Origin: Lingula anatina
Lineage: Eukaryota > Brachiopoda > Lingulata > Lingulida > Lingulidae
Reading direction: 5' to 3'
Length of the DNA: 64,000 bases
NCBI RefSeq assembly: GCF_001039355.2
Contig: NW_019775627.1
Coordinates: forward strand, 1-64,000
Below, piece by piece: positions 1 through 12,480 of the stretch. How positions within the stretch are numbered: position 1 is the stretch's first letter; every line of letters starts with the position of its first letter. The notes under the pieces were generated by a model that saw only the letters and a list, made by a program, of their open reading frames with translations, was not told the origin of the DNA and did no database searches. The position numbers and the translations under genes are program-made.

Positions 1-416
1 ACTGATAATATGGACCATTATAACATAGTGTTGCAATACTGCTATGTTTAATACCAGAAACACAATGTGTAATAAAACATTCTACAACTTTTTGAATATA
101 ACAGTTTGCAATGTGTTAGTTGTGATAAATGGATGCGTCCCTTCTAAGAAGAGACCACCACCAAGTTTTAATTGATTATCACAAATATTCAGTTGAAGTA
201 ATATTGCTACATGCCCGTCTGTATAAACATAAAGTTCTGACACATAACTGTGGTTAAAGTAGGAAGAAAATCACTGGGCTGTTTTCATAATGTTGTTTAT
301 CTAACAATGTGCATCTTTGTGTCTACTTTTCGACAGATCGTAGCATCAATTGATGTCCACGTGTGTTTTAAGATTAGGGCAAATCAAATGTCTGTTCTCT
401 TCTTACGGATTTGCGT
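1..416. other. 3' flank of gene A
   Basis: No gene is seen. The stretch resembles the downstream flanks of the other copies: the 'tgtgttagttgtgataaatgga' type of sequence near 112-135 recurs in the other intergenic regions. A polyadenylation site could not be fixed. Confidence 0.5.
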
Positions 417-1002
417 TCATTTATCACCGATATCGTCAGGTGTTTTCACTGCCGTGGCGTCTGCAGTTTTTGGAGATGACTCCAACAGCTCAGCGAGGTG
501 TGGGTATTTTTCACGCAGAACGCTACAAAAGTGACGCATAGGATCCCTTTCTGGAGAACATCTCCACACTCGCTCCAGTAGTTCGTAACACCCCTCTTTC
601 CGTGAACTGGCACATGCTTTCCGAATTACATCCGTATCATCTATATCAAGAATCTTCTTTTCAAAAAGGTAGGACAAGACATACGTAGGTTCGAGGTCAT
701 CTTCAATTTTTGTCCAATTTTCTCTAAGCTTTTCGAATTTTCTTTCAGTTTCCTGGGGTTCCTAAAATGAAACAAAAACTGTAAAAACAAAATGAAGGGC
801 TCTGTGCCCGCAGACCAATATGTTTTGTATAGCAATCACCTCATCTTTTTGTGAAAATTAAGAGTGTCTGTGATGTTAATAGTCGCACATATTGTTAGTC
901 ACATATCAGGATTTACAGACTACTGCATTTTAATTTGTATGTTTGATTGAAATGTGGCTGTATCACGGATTGCAATTGTAGAGTAAAACGAACAAATTAA
1001 CA

Positions 1003-1044
<42 letters not shown>

Positions 1045-4000
1045 ATTAAAATAAGATTTAAAGAACTTATACAAATACACGTATTGACTTTAAATTCGTC
1101 AAGTTTGACATTAATATATAATGCTGGTCATCATGCATGTATTTAGGTCTATGACAACTGTTTCTTATCAAAATGTGCTGCATGTGGGGCAGACAAAAAT
1201 ACAAATGATCTTAATCTAATTGAACTGTAAACAATAATTGCTTACCTTGCCAGTGTACAGGTTGATATTCATCTTTAGAGCTGCGCCACAATTACAAACA
1301 GCAGATATTCCCTTGGGAATATTATCAAATAACTCGAACCCAGATTTGTTGTCTCCCAGATGGTACATATGAACGTGACCCTACAGATAAAACAACAGTA
1401 ATGCACATTTGTTTCGGACTTACTCTACCTGTATCTATTGTTACTCTTACCTGACCAAAATATTAGATGCAATTGATGATTAATCTACAACTTAGTTAAC
1501 AATGTTTGCTCACTTTTTCAAAACCAAACATTCTATTTTACCATTAAATACATGTATATGAGTTATTTCTTCAGTTATAGACCATGAACACTAAAAACAA
1601 GTAACAGATCTTGCTCACCTTTTCTAACCAACAAGTGTGTTCGTCTTGTTTCTGACAGACTAATCCCACGGAATATTTTTGCCCCGGAAAAGATGAATTG
1701 CACATATCATTCAACTGCTTATGAAGATTAGCGAGAATCTCGAAAGTTTGCTGTTCTATAGCGCCTGTTGGTAAATAAGGATCTGCACGTGTAGTAAACA
1801 AAATCACGTTTTGTGAAATAATGGATTTCATCTCAAGTTTGTACGTAATTCCTGTGGATGGTTCTGTAAATACAGCAAAATCAGAGTACACAGTTTGTCG
1901 AAAGTTTCTTTCCTTGAAATATTTGTCTCCGCTCATTTTTAACATAGTAGATGTAAGCCTCCAGAAAATTGACTTTGGTTCAAATTCTCCAAAGTCCAAA
2001 CCGAACGCAATTTCTTCGCCTGGCGATAAATTCCAGAGGTTATCTCTGTCTTCTTGGCTAGCATTTTGCAACTGAAATGGCACGAGATAGTACGGGCTGC
2101 CAGGGACCTTAACGATTAAGTGACTTTCTTCAAGAAGTTTACCACAAACGTCTTTTAAATGTTTTGTTTCCTCAAATGCCAGTGATTGGCACTCAGAAAG
2201 TTGCTCAATTCTACGGTTTAATACCTGATCCATAGTACTTTCACTTAAGATGCCCATCTTGTTTTCTTTTCTCTCTATTAAATATAGAATTTCCAAAAAC
2301 AAGTTTACGAACCATGACTGTCCATGACGCAGGACGACAAACCCTGTCTGGTAATCGCCACCATCAGTGTTGCAACAATGAATATCCCCCCTTTCGTTGA
2401 AGTATTTGACAAAATTTTTAATGTCATCTTCGTCTTTAACGACTCCTTCCTCAATGAGAGTATTTTTCAGTTTTGAGATCTTTATTATTGGAGATAACTC
2501 TGGCATGATTTTCGAAAACTTCAACCATTTGATCTCGGTTTTTTGTCTCCTTAAAACTGCAATTCCGGCAAGTTGCTTTCTGAGATGCTTTCCCCCTGCG
2601 TCCCTCTTGCACTGTCCTGAATTTTCTATTTCAAATATCAGGGTGCCGTCATTCCAGGAAATGTATTTATCGCTGCCCTCTCTTTCAAAAAAATGTGTCA
2701 ATTCCTGAGAAATCGTTTGTCTGACCTCCTTATCAACACTGTCCCTGTGTGTCCCAACAATGAAGATAGGCCTGTGATTTTTGTAATCTTCATCAATATG
2801 GGCCAACACGCAGTTTAACCAATAGCGAAGCTTTATGAATTGCACACGCAGTTCGTTGCTGTCTTTAAGTCTTTTGGCCTCTTCAAAGTTAAAAACAATG
2901 ATGTAAACTGCGTTCTTTGGCATGAATAAGTGATGGAAATAATGATATTCTTCTTGTCCTCCACAGTCAATTAACACAAACTTAATACGCATGCCTGACA
3001 TCCCATTCTCGTATCTTGATTTTGCCAGTCTTAATTTGGTTAAATCAATTCCCATTTCCGTTGCTCGTTTCACCTGCCAAAAGCCCCACATCTCGAATGC
3101 AGCAACAATACCAACAGACAACACCTGATCTAAAATTAATTCTCCAGGAAGAAAAGTGACCTTCCAGTTCATTAAATAAACCATTCCGACACCTAGAACA
3201 AAGCCCAGTGCCCTTCGTATATAGAAAGGCAAATCGTACACTTTTGCAAGAGACCGTCCAATGAGCATCATTGCCGTGTGCTCTAGAATAGCACTGCTAA
3301 AACAAGCCAAGAAGATAATCATATAATGATGGACAAGCTTTTCCGTATACCATAAAATGAGACAACATAAAACATAAGAACACGCTATTATTGCTATAAT
3401 ATAAATGGGCAACCCAATGTAAAACCACCTCCGCAATAGGTCTGGTGACGTGTACTTGCATACGAAGACCCCAACAGTAGATCCTGTCCATGTTAAAATA
3501 ACAAGTATCACTCGCTCGTGGTTGTACATCTTTAAATACTTTTCTTGTGTTAAGATCTGAAAAAAGAGGGCAATTGCAATATTGGAAACAATGACTTGGA
3601 GCCAAATTTTCATTAAAATTTGCTTAATGTTTCGTTTCTCGTGGAATAATTTGGCATGAAGCACATGACATGAAAACAACGTAAGGGTGACAATCAGAAA
3701 CACAGTTAGCGCATGATTAAAGTCATGGGCCCATTCATACAGCACATTTGAAATAATTAAGAAAAAGTTAAGAATACTACCTTGACTTTTTAGGCAGACA
3801 AAGCTGAAAACCAATGAGGTTCCTGCCCTACACCCAAATCCTAACACAAACCCTATCAGCAACCCGCAACAAAGAACAGCAAGCTGGAATTCTAAGAACA
3901 AGTCTGGGTTGTCCAATCTCTGTTGCATAGTGCTGTCAGCGTATAGGATTTCGATACAGGCATACCTGTAAAATATACTGAGAGCGGTACCTTCGCCATA

Positions 4001-4519
4001 TCTGATACCCATGGGCAGGTTGCCAGAAAATAAGATTGTAGAAAAGAAGCAACCTATGATTTTCAAAGAACATAACCCGATGGGAAAGAAAGCAAAAGCA
4101 ACACATATGCAAAGCAATCCAAATACAAGTTTGAAATGTTGATCAAATGATGACCCGTGGTCACCTGCTTGAGAAGCAAAATCATCAGTCATTTTCACTG
4201 ATGCGTAACTAGCTGCATATTGCTGTTCGTTTTCAGGATCCTTAACATCTTCCCAAGTGTCTGTTACGGCGGCAGTTTCCACGTGGTGCTTTTCATTTCT
4301 TCGAGTACTATTGTGACTTTTCCCGAAATCTTTTCCTCGGAAATAGCGTTGCAGAGATGTCTTTCCTACACCAGAATCTCCCAGGAATAATATTTTACTC
4401 GTTTCTAAATCAATTTGCCCCTCTTGCATGCTCCATTCATATTTGTGACGCAGATCGGCACTTGCCCCAATGATCCTCCTGCTTAACGTCCCAGTCTTTG
4501 CTCCCCATGTTCTGAACAT
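417..4519 (-). CDS. Gene A: split-GTPase membrane ROCO-like protein with C-terminal CARD
   Basis: Three phase-0 exons: 4519-1619, 1380-1246 and 761-417, about 1126 residues. Numbering here counts from the ancestral start position at 4552. The P-loop GDSGVGKTS is at about 58-66. About ten hydrophobic segments lie between 140 and 493. The Roc-like G3 motif DCGGQE is at about 529 and the G4-like THRD at about 601. A COR-like region runs to the end of exon 1, and the CARD is in the last exon (LSYLFEKKILDIDD onward). Exon 1 ends AAG|GTGAGC, exon 2 ends AAG|GTAAGC, and both acceptors end in AG. The ATG used by the other copies is TTG here (4552-4550), and the nearest upstream homologous ATG is AGG, so I start at the first in-frame ATG, 4519. 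No internal stops are seen. Family knowledge: ROCO GTPases are molecular switches and CARDs recruit partners. The membrane and immune role is inferred. Confidence 0.8.
1005..1041. repeat. (CT)n microsatellite in intron 2 of gene A
   Basis: An uninterrupted CT dinucleotide run of about 37 bp. Confidence 0.95.
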
Positions 4520-4699
4520 GTCGACTTGCTGTACTTCGTTTTCGTTCTCCAATTTGGAGTTAATCGAATATTGGTACCTAGATGCAATTGACTACGAAAT
4601 TGTGAAGCTGTCAAACGTGACCAAAACGATTGATGTGATGCGAGTTTTCGCAATATGTTTAGTTTGAAGACATAAAATAAACCAACGTGGAACTTTTAC

Positions 4700-5310
4700 C
4701 AAAAATTTGTTCTTTCCGGCCTTTAGCTATCCTAATCTGAATGCAAAGATGTATTACTGACCTCAGCAGTTTGTTGAAATGCCGTCACGTCCTCGAATAT
4801 TGTCAACGAAGACGTGAGCTTTAAAGAGAAAATGAACGGTATTTCAATTTAAAAATGGCGGTGATGTTTTGGCTATCGCACTCGTTATTCAAGCAGCTTG
4901 GAAGTCTAGATCAATCTCGCAAACTTTCTGTAAAGAATCACTCTTTTCAATCTGCATCAAATTATGAGATTGCCAAAAAAATAGTCCTATACCGTTCCGT
5001 TTCTTACTTGTAATTCCACCAATACCACAAGACGTGTCTGTTTCATCAACGGTCTTTAGCTATCCTGATCTGAATGCATTACTGACCTCAACAGTTTGTT
5101 GAAATGCCGTCACGTCCTTGAATATTGTCGACGGAGACGTGAGCCTCAAAGAAAAAAAAGAACGCTATTAAATGGCGGTGATGTTTTGGCTATTACTCTT
5201 GTTATTCAAGCAGCTTGGAAGTCTAGATCAATCTCGCAAACTTTCTGAAAAGAATCACTCTTCAATCTGCTGTTCGACGCCGTTTTTGTTCCATTGTTAC
5301 GTGTTCGAAA
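4700..5310 (-). promoter_or_regulatory. Conserved 5' block of gene A, duplicated: candidate untranslated first exon
   Basis: The same block occurs upstream of genes A, C, D, E and F. Read on the minus strand it ends CTGAG|GTCAGTAAT, a good splice donor (last exon base 4762). Just upstream of the coding start the minus strand carries a matching acceptor, TTTCGTAG|TC. The block is present twice here, with a second donor-like site at 5087/5086. This supports an untranslated first exon and 5' UTR intron, but the transcription start is not visible. Confidence 0.4.
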
Positions 5311-6194
5311 ATCAATTTGATTCACAATAATGTTACTGGGTCATACAAACATTTCCCTATTCACACTGCCACAAAGATCTGTAGTGGATATAAAAGGAGA
5401 AGTATTTGGTTAATAAGTCTTTGCAAAGGCAATGTTGGAGCCTGTTGGAGGGAACAGCTTTTTTATGTTTTCATTTCATATTTTGGTCCCTGTGTAGCTG
5501 CCTCTCGGTGGTGGGACTGACGTTCCAACATGGCTCCATTTTTTGCTTCTCTTCTTCTTTAAATGCTATTTTTTTTACTTTATTTCATTCTTTCACATAT
5601 ATTTTGTCATAATTATATTTTAACTATGTACACGCACGCGCGCGAGTGCACATTTGCACTCCCACATACACACACACAAATGCACAGAGAGAGATAGAGA
5701 TAGAGAGAGGGAGTTTAAAAGTTCAAAAATAAAGTTAACAAAGATATTAGATATTAATGAAACCGGTCACATATACTGATCATCGTGTCCTTGCAAGTCG
5801 ACACATACCAGGTGAAACAGGAATGGTAGTTATAAAACTGGATGTCCGGGGTCCCATATGATTAGTACGGGTGAGGGTTGGTCGTATCAGTAGTAGTATA
5901 TGGGCTGAAGTAATGGGGAACGGTTCCTAAGGACTCCTGTTCTTGTTGCATACACTTCACCTCTAACAGTCAGCGATGTGTTAGTTGTGCTAAATGAATG
6001 TGTTCCTCTTTACCTATGGACGGAGACTTTTCATCCGGTTTAATTGATTACAACCTAACTTTTTTATTTATAGGCATTAAAATAACAACACGTCCTTGCA
6101 CAAAAAATTATATTATGATCATATAATATTACTGCTGAAACTGACTGATATTGAAAGAAATATATTGGACTTTTTTTCAGAATTATTAGTACTT

Positions 6195-6300
6195 TTCCTG
6201 TTTCTCTTTTTCCATTATGTTGAAGGTCAAAGATCTTCAAATAGAAAGTGAAGTAAAACTTTATTCTTTTAATTGTCAGCAGCATAGGGGAAAATATTGA
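6195..6300 (-). pseudogene. Relic 5' end of a family gene (start codons only)
   Basis: On the minus strand an ATG at about 6217 begins a MEKEKQE-like peptide matching the start of gene C, with matching leader sequence upstream, but the rest of the gene is absent. The duplicated copy is near 31100-31160. Confidence 0.5.
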
Positions 6301-6464
6301 TAAGTCTAAGGTTCAGATTTTTAAGGTTCAGATTTTTGTCCTTCAGTTTTTCGTCATTTTCTGTAAACTACGTAAAATGACTGGAGTTGAAATTAATTTG
6401 ATATCGTTGTTAAACACAGGATGCAAGTTTACACAATGAGAGACTAATAGATCAGTAGATCAAA

Positions 6465-6545
6465 TATGATCCTCCTGCTTAAAGTCCCAGTACTTTCAGC
6501 TCATCGCTTGAACATGTTTTCTTCCTGCTTTTTTTCCATTTGGTT
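6465..6545 (-). pseudogene. Relic N-terminal fragment of the ROCO-CARD family
   Basis: Minus-strand translation gives MEKKQEENMFKR, a stop, then ESTGTLSRRII. This matches the first 25 codons of genes B and C. Homology stops there. The duplicate at about 31353-31430 also has a frameshift. Confidence 0.65.
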
Positions 6546-6849
6546 GATAGTGTTTTAATTAAAATTTATTTACCAATTTAGAGTATGTACAAGTAAATAA
6601 AACATAATGATGGTAAAAATGCCTCGATATAAGTTCTTTCATTTCTAAATTTATATAGGAAAATGATATTCTTAGCAACCTTTATCTTTATATATATATA
6701 TTTGTTGATAAATATATGTTCCCTTTTTTCCTCTCTTCTGAGTTTTTCACGGTTTATAAATTTCTATATTTTTGAAAATTTTGAACACTCTACAAAGAAG
6801 TGCAAAATTATCATCCTGTACAGACGTTCTGAAATCTTACATTTTTTAA

Positions 6850-7196
6850 AGGGATAATAACTCTTCCTATGAGATATATATTTTACAATAAAAACATTGT
6901 GAACAACTCATAGAAATAGAATATATTCTGTTTTACCACAAAAACGGCAGTTATAGCTATTATTCTGATATCTGAACATGTATTTAGGCCGCGTGACCTC
7001 CATTGATGGCTTTACTCTGTTATAATCTCTATTAAGAGATTTTAACAAAAAAAAAAAAAAAACTTTTTAGAAAAAAAACAGGGACTAACTTTGGATGTAA
7101 AAATGGATTCATGAACCATTGGTAAGTATGGGAAAATTGTTGTTTACTCCAAGAAAATTCATTTTTTTGGCCAAAAAAAAAAGAGTTATTATCCCT
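6850..7196. mobile_element. 347-bp MITE with TTAA target duplication
   Basis: Perfect 16-bp terminal inverted repeats (AGGGATAATAACTCTT) are flanked on both sides by TTAA (6846-6849 and 7197-7200). The duplicated segment near 31718 has a single TTAA and no element, so the empty site is visible within this window. TTAA duplication is typical of piggyBac and Kolobok families. No coding capacity. Confidence 0.85.
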
Positions 7197-7404
7197 TTAA
7201 GTATTTCCCTGTTGGATAAATTTCATGCAAAATTTTCCACCGCGCTGCTCTTAATGCAGATTGAGTACATGTCAAAAATACATGTATGTCATTCCACACT
7301 ACACTTGGTACTCTTTCATTATATATAATATTTTTTAATTTATTCAAAACAAGTTTTCTCTGGAAGTTATATCTTTTAGTTGAATTCTTTAAACGGTTAA
7401 CTTA

Positions 7405-7611
7405 GACTGCATTCCCACATATTTTCAGATCGATCTATCCCCGTGGGGAGTCTCACTAGATTGCTGTCGGCTGAGCCGGCTTAAACGCCTACTAAAAGCT
7501 GTAAGGGGGTAGTTAACTTTTGTGTGCGCTCGGCTGACAGCATTTTAGCGTGAACCTCCATGGAGTTACGTCGATCCAGATGGATCGATTTTAATCTGTG
7601 GGAATGCAGTC
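7405..7611. mobile_element. MITE copy 1, GACTGCATTCCCACA termini, TTA duplication
   Basis: Inverted termini GACTGCATTCCCACA are flanked by TTA (7402-7404 and 7612-7614). It is about 207 bp and non-coding. The three-base TTA/TAA duplication suggests the PIF/Harbinger group. Confidence 0.75.
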
Positions 7612-7614
7612 TTA

Positions 7615-8696
7615 CACTCTCGAGATTTACCATAGTCCTCAATTAAGTGATGAGTAATGCAATTTCTTAAAACTTGATATTCCACAAAGGTAATTCCATT
7701 CCGCCCAACCACCTGTGAAATATCTTTATAAGAACAAAGTCTATTTTCTCTAACTAAATCTCTGATATAAATAATTCCATTTTTTTATCCAACGAGTAAT
7801 AAAGGTAAATTATTCCTCATGATATAGGTATTGTTCCACAAAATAGATTTTTACAATAGCTGTGCATTATCCATAACTTCAGAATTTGTTGATAAAACTC
7901 ATGTTATGTTGATAGATAATGATCGTCAAGTAGATGACATATGACTACGTAGTGAAGCGAAACATTACTTCACTTGTGGTAGAGATTGTCAATGGTAAAA
8001 GTCTATGGTTGATATGGTTTGATATCAGATTTCTGTCCTTCAGCTTCTTTTTTCAACTCTTTACAGCCTTCTTAGAATTGTTTTGCTCACAAAAAGAAAG
8101 GTTAGCTCAGATAAATTTCAGATTGTTGTTTAACACAGGATCTGCGGATCAAATATGGCCGACCCACTTGAACATGCGTCGCGCTCGTCTGCAAATTACT
8201 GGGATCTGCATAGTTCAATTGAGCGATAACAGTTTTTTTATCAAAGGATATAAATTTCAAAATAATAGCAGTTCTAATATCGCAACATTCTTGCCGCAAT
8301 TAATGCTATTCACACAATACACAGTTTAATACATTTTACATCTAAGAATCTGCATTGTGTTAGTTGGGAAGAGTGGATGTGGTCCGACTTTTATCTGGTT
8401 TTAATTGTTTAAAACACCCCTTTCCATTTTAGTGGAATACTAAATAACAAAGCTACTCGCGCATCTGAAATAAAATCACTGTTGGGTTGTTTTGAGTTAT
8501 TTTTATAATTTTATTTACAATAGAAGAAAATCGATATACAACCTGTCATTCAGGTCATTCTTTATCGTATCCTTTCAAGCCATCAATCTATCACAAATAT
8601 CTATGTATCTTTTTTTCTTCAAGACAAGGGAAATAAACATTAATTTTGTCATTGAGACATCAAAATACTTTTCTTTTGAGAAAAGCATTTCCCCCC
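7615..8696. other. 3' flank of gene B with another relic 5' leader
   Basis: No gene. The stretch at 7900-8080 matches the leader just upstream of gene B (12481-12640), including 'gactacgtagtgaagcgaaa', so it is a relic of a lost family gene. The stretch at 8145-8180 matches one arm of the foldback at 12777-12893. Confidence 0.55.
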
Positions 8697-11600
8697 TCAG
8701 ATATTGTCAGCCGTTCCCACCGCCCTATCGTCTGCAGTTTCTGAAAATGGGTTCAACAGATCAGCGAGATGTGGGCGCTTTTCACGCAAAATGGTGCACA
8801 AGTGACGCATAGGCTCCTTTTCTGGAAAACATTTACGCAGACTTTTGAGTAATTCGTAGCACCTGTCTTTCCTATGGAGTGTATTTCGAATAACATCCAT
8901 GTCATCTATACCCAGAACCTTCTTTTCAAAAAGGTAGGACAAGATATCTATAGGCTCGAGGTCTTCTTCAATTTTTGTCCAATTTTCTCTTAGCTTCTCG
9001 AATTGTCTTTCAGTTTCCTGGGGCTTCTAAAATGAGATTTTCATTGTAATGGCAAACCAACATGTTTTGTAAAGCAATCACCTCATCTTTTTGTTAAAAT
9101 TTCCACTCACTACTGTTTGTTATCAAAATGTGCTGCTTGTGGAATCGACAAAAATACAAATTATATTAATGTAATTGAATTGTAAATCATAATTGCTTAC
9201 CTTGCCAAAGTGCACGTAGATTTTCATCTTTAAGGTTGCATCACAGTTACAAACGGCAGGTGTTCCCTTAGGAATTTCATCAAATAACTCGAACCCAGAT
9301 TTGCTGTCTCCCAGATGGCACATATGAACGTGACCCTGCAGATAAAACAACAGTAATACACATGTCATCCTATATCACTCTATCTATTGTTATCCTAATC
9401 TAATCAGCATTAGGAAAAGAGCCGATTGAATTTTAAAATATACCTATGTCAATGACACTAATGTTTTCAAAGACAAACATTTTATTGTACAATTAAAAAT
9501 ATGAGTTGTTTCCTCAATTATAGACCATGAACTCAAAAAGTAACAGGACTTGCTCACCTTTTCGTGCCAGTTGCAAGTCCTGTTACTTTGTATCTGACAG
9601 ACTAGTCCCACAGAATATTTCTGCCCAGGGAAAGATGTATTGCAAATATAATTCAATTGTTTGTGAAGATTAGCGAAGATCTCGTAAGTTTGTTGTTCTA
9701 TGGCACCTTCAGGTAAACGAGAGTCTCTACTAGTAGTAAACAAAATCACGTTTTGTGAAATAATGGATTTCATCTCAAGTTTATACTTGACCCCTGTGGA
9801 TGGCTCTGTAAAGACAGCAAAATCAGAATACACAGTTTGCTGAAAGTTTTTTTCCTTGAAATATTTGTCTCCGCTCATTTTTAACACAGTAGATGTAAGC
9901 CTCCAAAATATTGGCTTTGGTTCAAATTCTTCAAAGTCCAAACCAAACCTAATTTCTTTGCCTGACGAAGTTTTCCAAAGACTGTCTTTGTCTTCTTGGC
10001 TAGCGGTTTCCAACTGAAATGGCACGAGATAGTACGGGCTGCTAGGTACCTTAACGATTAAGTTACTTTCTTCAAGAAGTTTTCCACAAATGTCTTTTAA
10101 ATGTTTTGTGTCTTCACATGTCAGCGATTGACACTTAGACATGCTATCAATTTTACAGTGTATTGTCTGATTCATGGTATTTTCATTTAAGATACCTTTC
10201 TTTTTTTCTTTTCTTTTCATCATGTCTTGTATTTCCAAAAACAAGTCTACGAACCATGACTGTCCGTGACGCAAGACGACAAACCGTGTTTGACAATCGC
10301 TGCTATCACTGTTGCAACAATAAATATCCCCCCTCTCGTTGAAATATTTAACAAAATTTTCAAACTCATTCTCGTCTTTAACGACACCTTTCTCAATGAC
10401 AAAGTCTTTCAATTCTGAGATCGTTATGATTGGAGACAAACTTGGCATCACTTTCGAAAATTTTAGCCATTTGATCTCAGTTTTTTGCCTTTTAAAAACT
10501 GCAACTTTCGCAACTTCCTGCCTGAGATATTTTCCCTGTTCGTCCCTCTTGCACTGTCCCGAATTCTCCACTTCAAATATCAGGGTGTCCTCATTCCAAG
10601 ATATGTATTGATCGATACCTTCCCTTTCAAAAAAGTGTGTCAATTCCTGAGAGATCAGGAATCTGACCTCCTTGTCAACACTGTCCCTGTGCGTCCCAAC
10701 AATGAAGATGGGTTTGTGCTGTTTGCGATTTTTCCCAGCAGGTAAACATATATGTGCTAACACGAAGTTTAACCAATAACGAAGTTTTTTGAATTGTACG
10801 CGCAGTTCGTTGTCGTCTTTAAGTCCTTTAGCTTCTTCAAAGTTAAATACAATAATATATACAGCGTCCTTTGGTATGAATAAATGATGGAAATAATGAT
10901 ATTCTTCCTGTCCTCCACAATCAATTAACACAAACTTAATACGCATGCCTGATACTCCATTCTCGTACTTTGATTTTGCCAGTCTTATTTTAGTTAAATC
11001 GATTCCCATTTTCATTGCTTGTTTCACCCGCCAAAAGCCCCACAACTCGAATGCAACAACAATACCAACAGACAACACCTGATCTAATAAAAATTCTCCA
11101 GGAGGAATAGCGACCGTCCAATTCATAAAATAAACCATTCCGACACCTAAAATAAAGCCCAGTGTCCTTCGTGCATAGAAAGGCAAATCATAAACTTTTG
11201 CAAGAGGCCGGCCAATTACCATCATTGCCGTGTATTGTAGCATAGCACTTGAAGAACAAGCCAAGAAGATAATAAGATAATGGCGGTAATTTTTTTCCGT
11301 ACACCATAAAATGAGACCACAGAGGAAATAAGAACACAAACTTATCGCTATCATATAAACAGGCAACCAAATATAAAACCGTTTACGCATCAGATTTGGT
11401 GACGTGTTTTTGCATACGTAGATGCCAACAGCAGCACCAAACCAAATCAATGTGATAACAGTTGCTTGGTCGTCCTTGAATAAACTCGGATATTTCTCTG
11501 TTTATCATCTGATATATGAGGGCAGTTGCAAAGTTTGAAACGATAACCTGAAGACAAAATTGCTTGATGTTTATTTTCCCGTGGTACACATACGCTTGGC

Positions 11601-12480
11601 ATAAATACAACGTTAGACTGGCAATCACAATTACAGCTGATGCATGTTTAAAGTCAAGACAAAATTCACGGAGAATATCAAAAACAACTGGGAGAAAGTT
11701 GAGCATACTGCCTTGACTTTTTAGGCAGACCAAACTAAATACTATCGAGGTTCCTGCCCTACACCCAAATCCTAACACAAACCCTACCACCAACCCGCAA
11801 CAAAGAACACCAAGTTGGAATTCTAAGAACAAGTCAGGGTTGTTCATTCTCTGTTGCATATTTCTGTCAGCGTATAGGGTTTCAATAAGAGCATATCTGT
11901 AAAATATACTGAGAGCTGTACCTTCAGCATATCTGATACCCATCGGCAAATTATTAGGGAAAAACAGAGTAGAGAAGGTGCACCCTATGATTTTTAAAGA
12001 ACATAACCCAAAGGGCAAAAGAGCAAAAGCAACGCATACGCATAGCAATCCAATTGTAAGTTTGAAATGTTGATCAAACAATGCACCATTTACAGCTGTT
12101 TGAGATTCTGAAGGAGAATCAGTCTTTTTCACTGTTACGTAACTAGCGGCATATTGCTGTTCGTTTTCAGGGTCAGTAACATCTTCCCAAGTGTCCGTTA
12201 CGGCTGCAGTTTCCACGTGGTGCTTTTCATTTCCGCGAGTGATATTATACTTTTCCGAGAAACCCTTTTCTCGGAAATAGCGTTGCAGGGATGTCTTTCC
12301 TACACCAGAATCTCCCAGAAATAATATTTTACTCGTTTCCAAATAAATTGTCCCCTTCTGCATGCTCGTTTCATATTTGTTTCGCATACTAGCACTTGCC
12401 CCAATGATCCTCCTGCTTAAAGTCCCAGTACTTGCACCCCAGCGCTTGAACATGTCTTCCTCGTGTTTTTCTTTTTCCAT
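8697..12480 (-). CDS. Gene B: split-GTPase membrane ROCO-CARD protein, one frameshift
   Basis: Exons are 12480-9558, 9335-9201 and 9026-8697, all joined in phase 0. The start is a true ATG at 12480 (MEKEKHEEDMF). The G1 motif GDSGVGKTS, the membrane region, G3 DCGGQEEYHYFHH, G4 VGTHRDSVD, the COR-like region and the CARD are all present. Exon 1 is one base out of frame: reading shifts at about 11497-11505, inside the membrane region, after TALIYQMI. On either side of that point the sequence stays open and closely similar to the other copies. The single lesion could be a recent null mutation, an allele or an assembly error. The loop before G4 is the longer form (ICLPAGKN). The final exon is nearly identical to that of gene D, with which it shares a segmental duplication. 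Confidence 0.7.

Larger units (their letters stand above)
5311..6849. repeat. Shared intergenic unit between genes A and B
   Basis: No gene. This is a copy of the unit found between most family members, including a CA/GA-rich tract (about 5630-5712), the 'ggtcccatatgattaa' type stretch and the 'gtgttagttgtgctaaatg' stretch. From about 5750 it is also part of a segmental duplication with 30.7-34.1 kb. It contains two relic 5' ends of the gene family, listed separately. Confidence 0.6.

Noticed and set aside
1619-4519. Interpretation as IMAP/GIMAP, NLR (NACHT) or heterotrimeric G-alpha protein
   Set aside because: G3 DCGGQEEYHYFHH followed by VGTHRD and a COR-like region fits Roc-COR better. 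There is no NACHT Walker B acidic cluster and no G-alpha helical domain pattern.
1619-4519. Leucine-rich, ankyrin or kinase domains expected in many ROCO proteins
   Set aside because: No such repeats or kinase motifs are visible in any copy.
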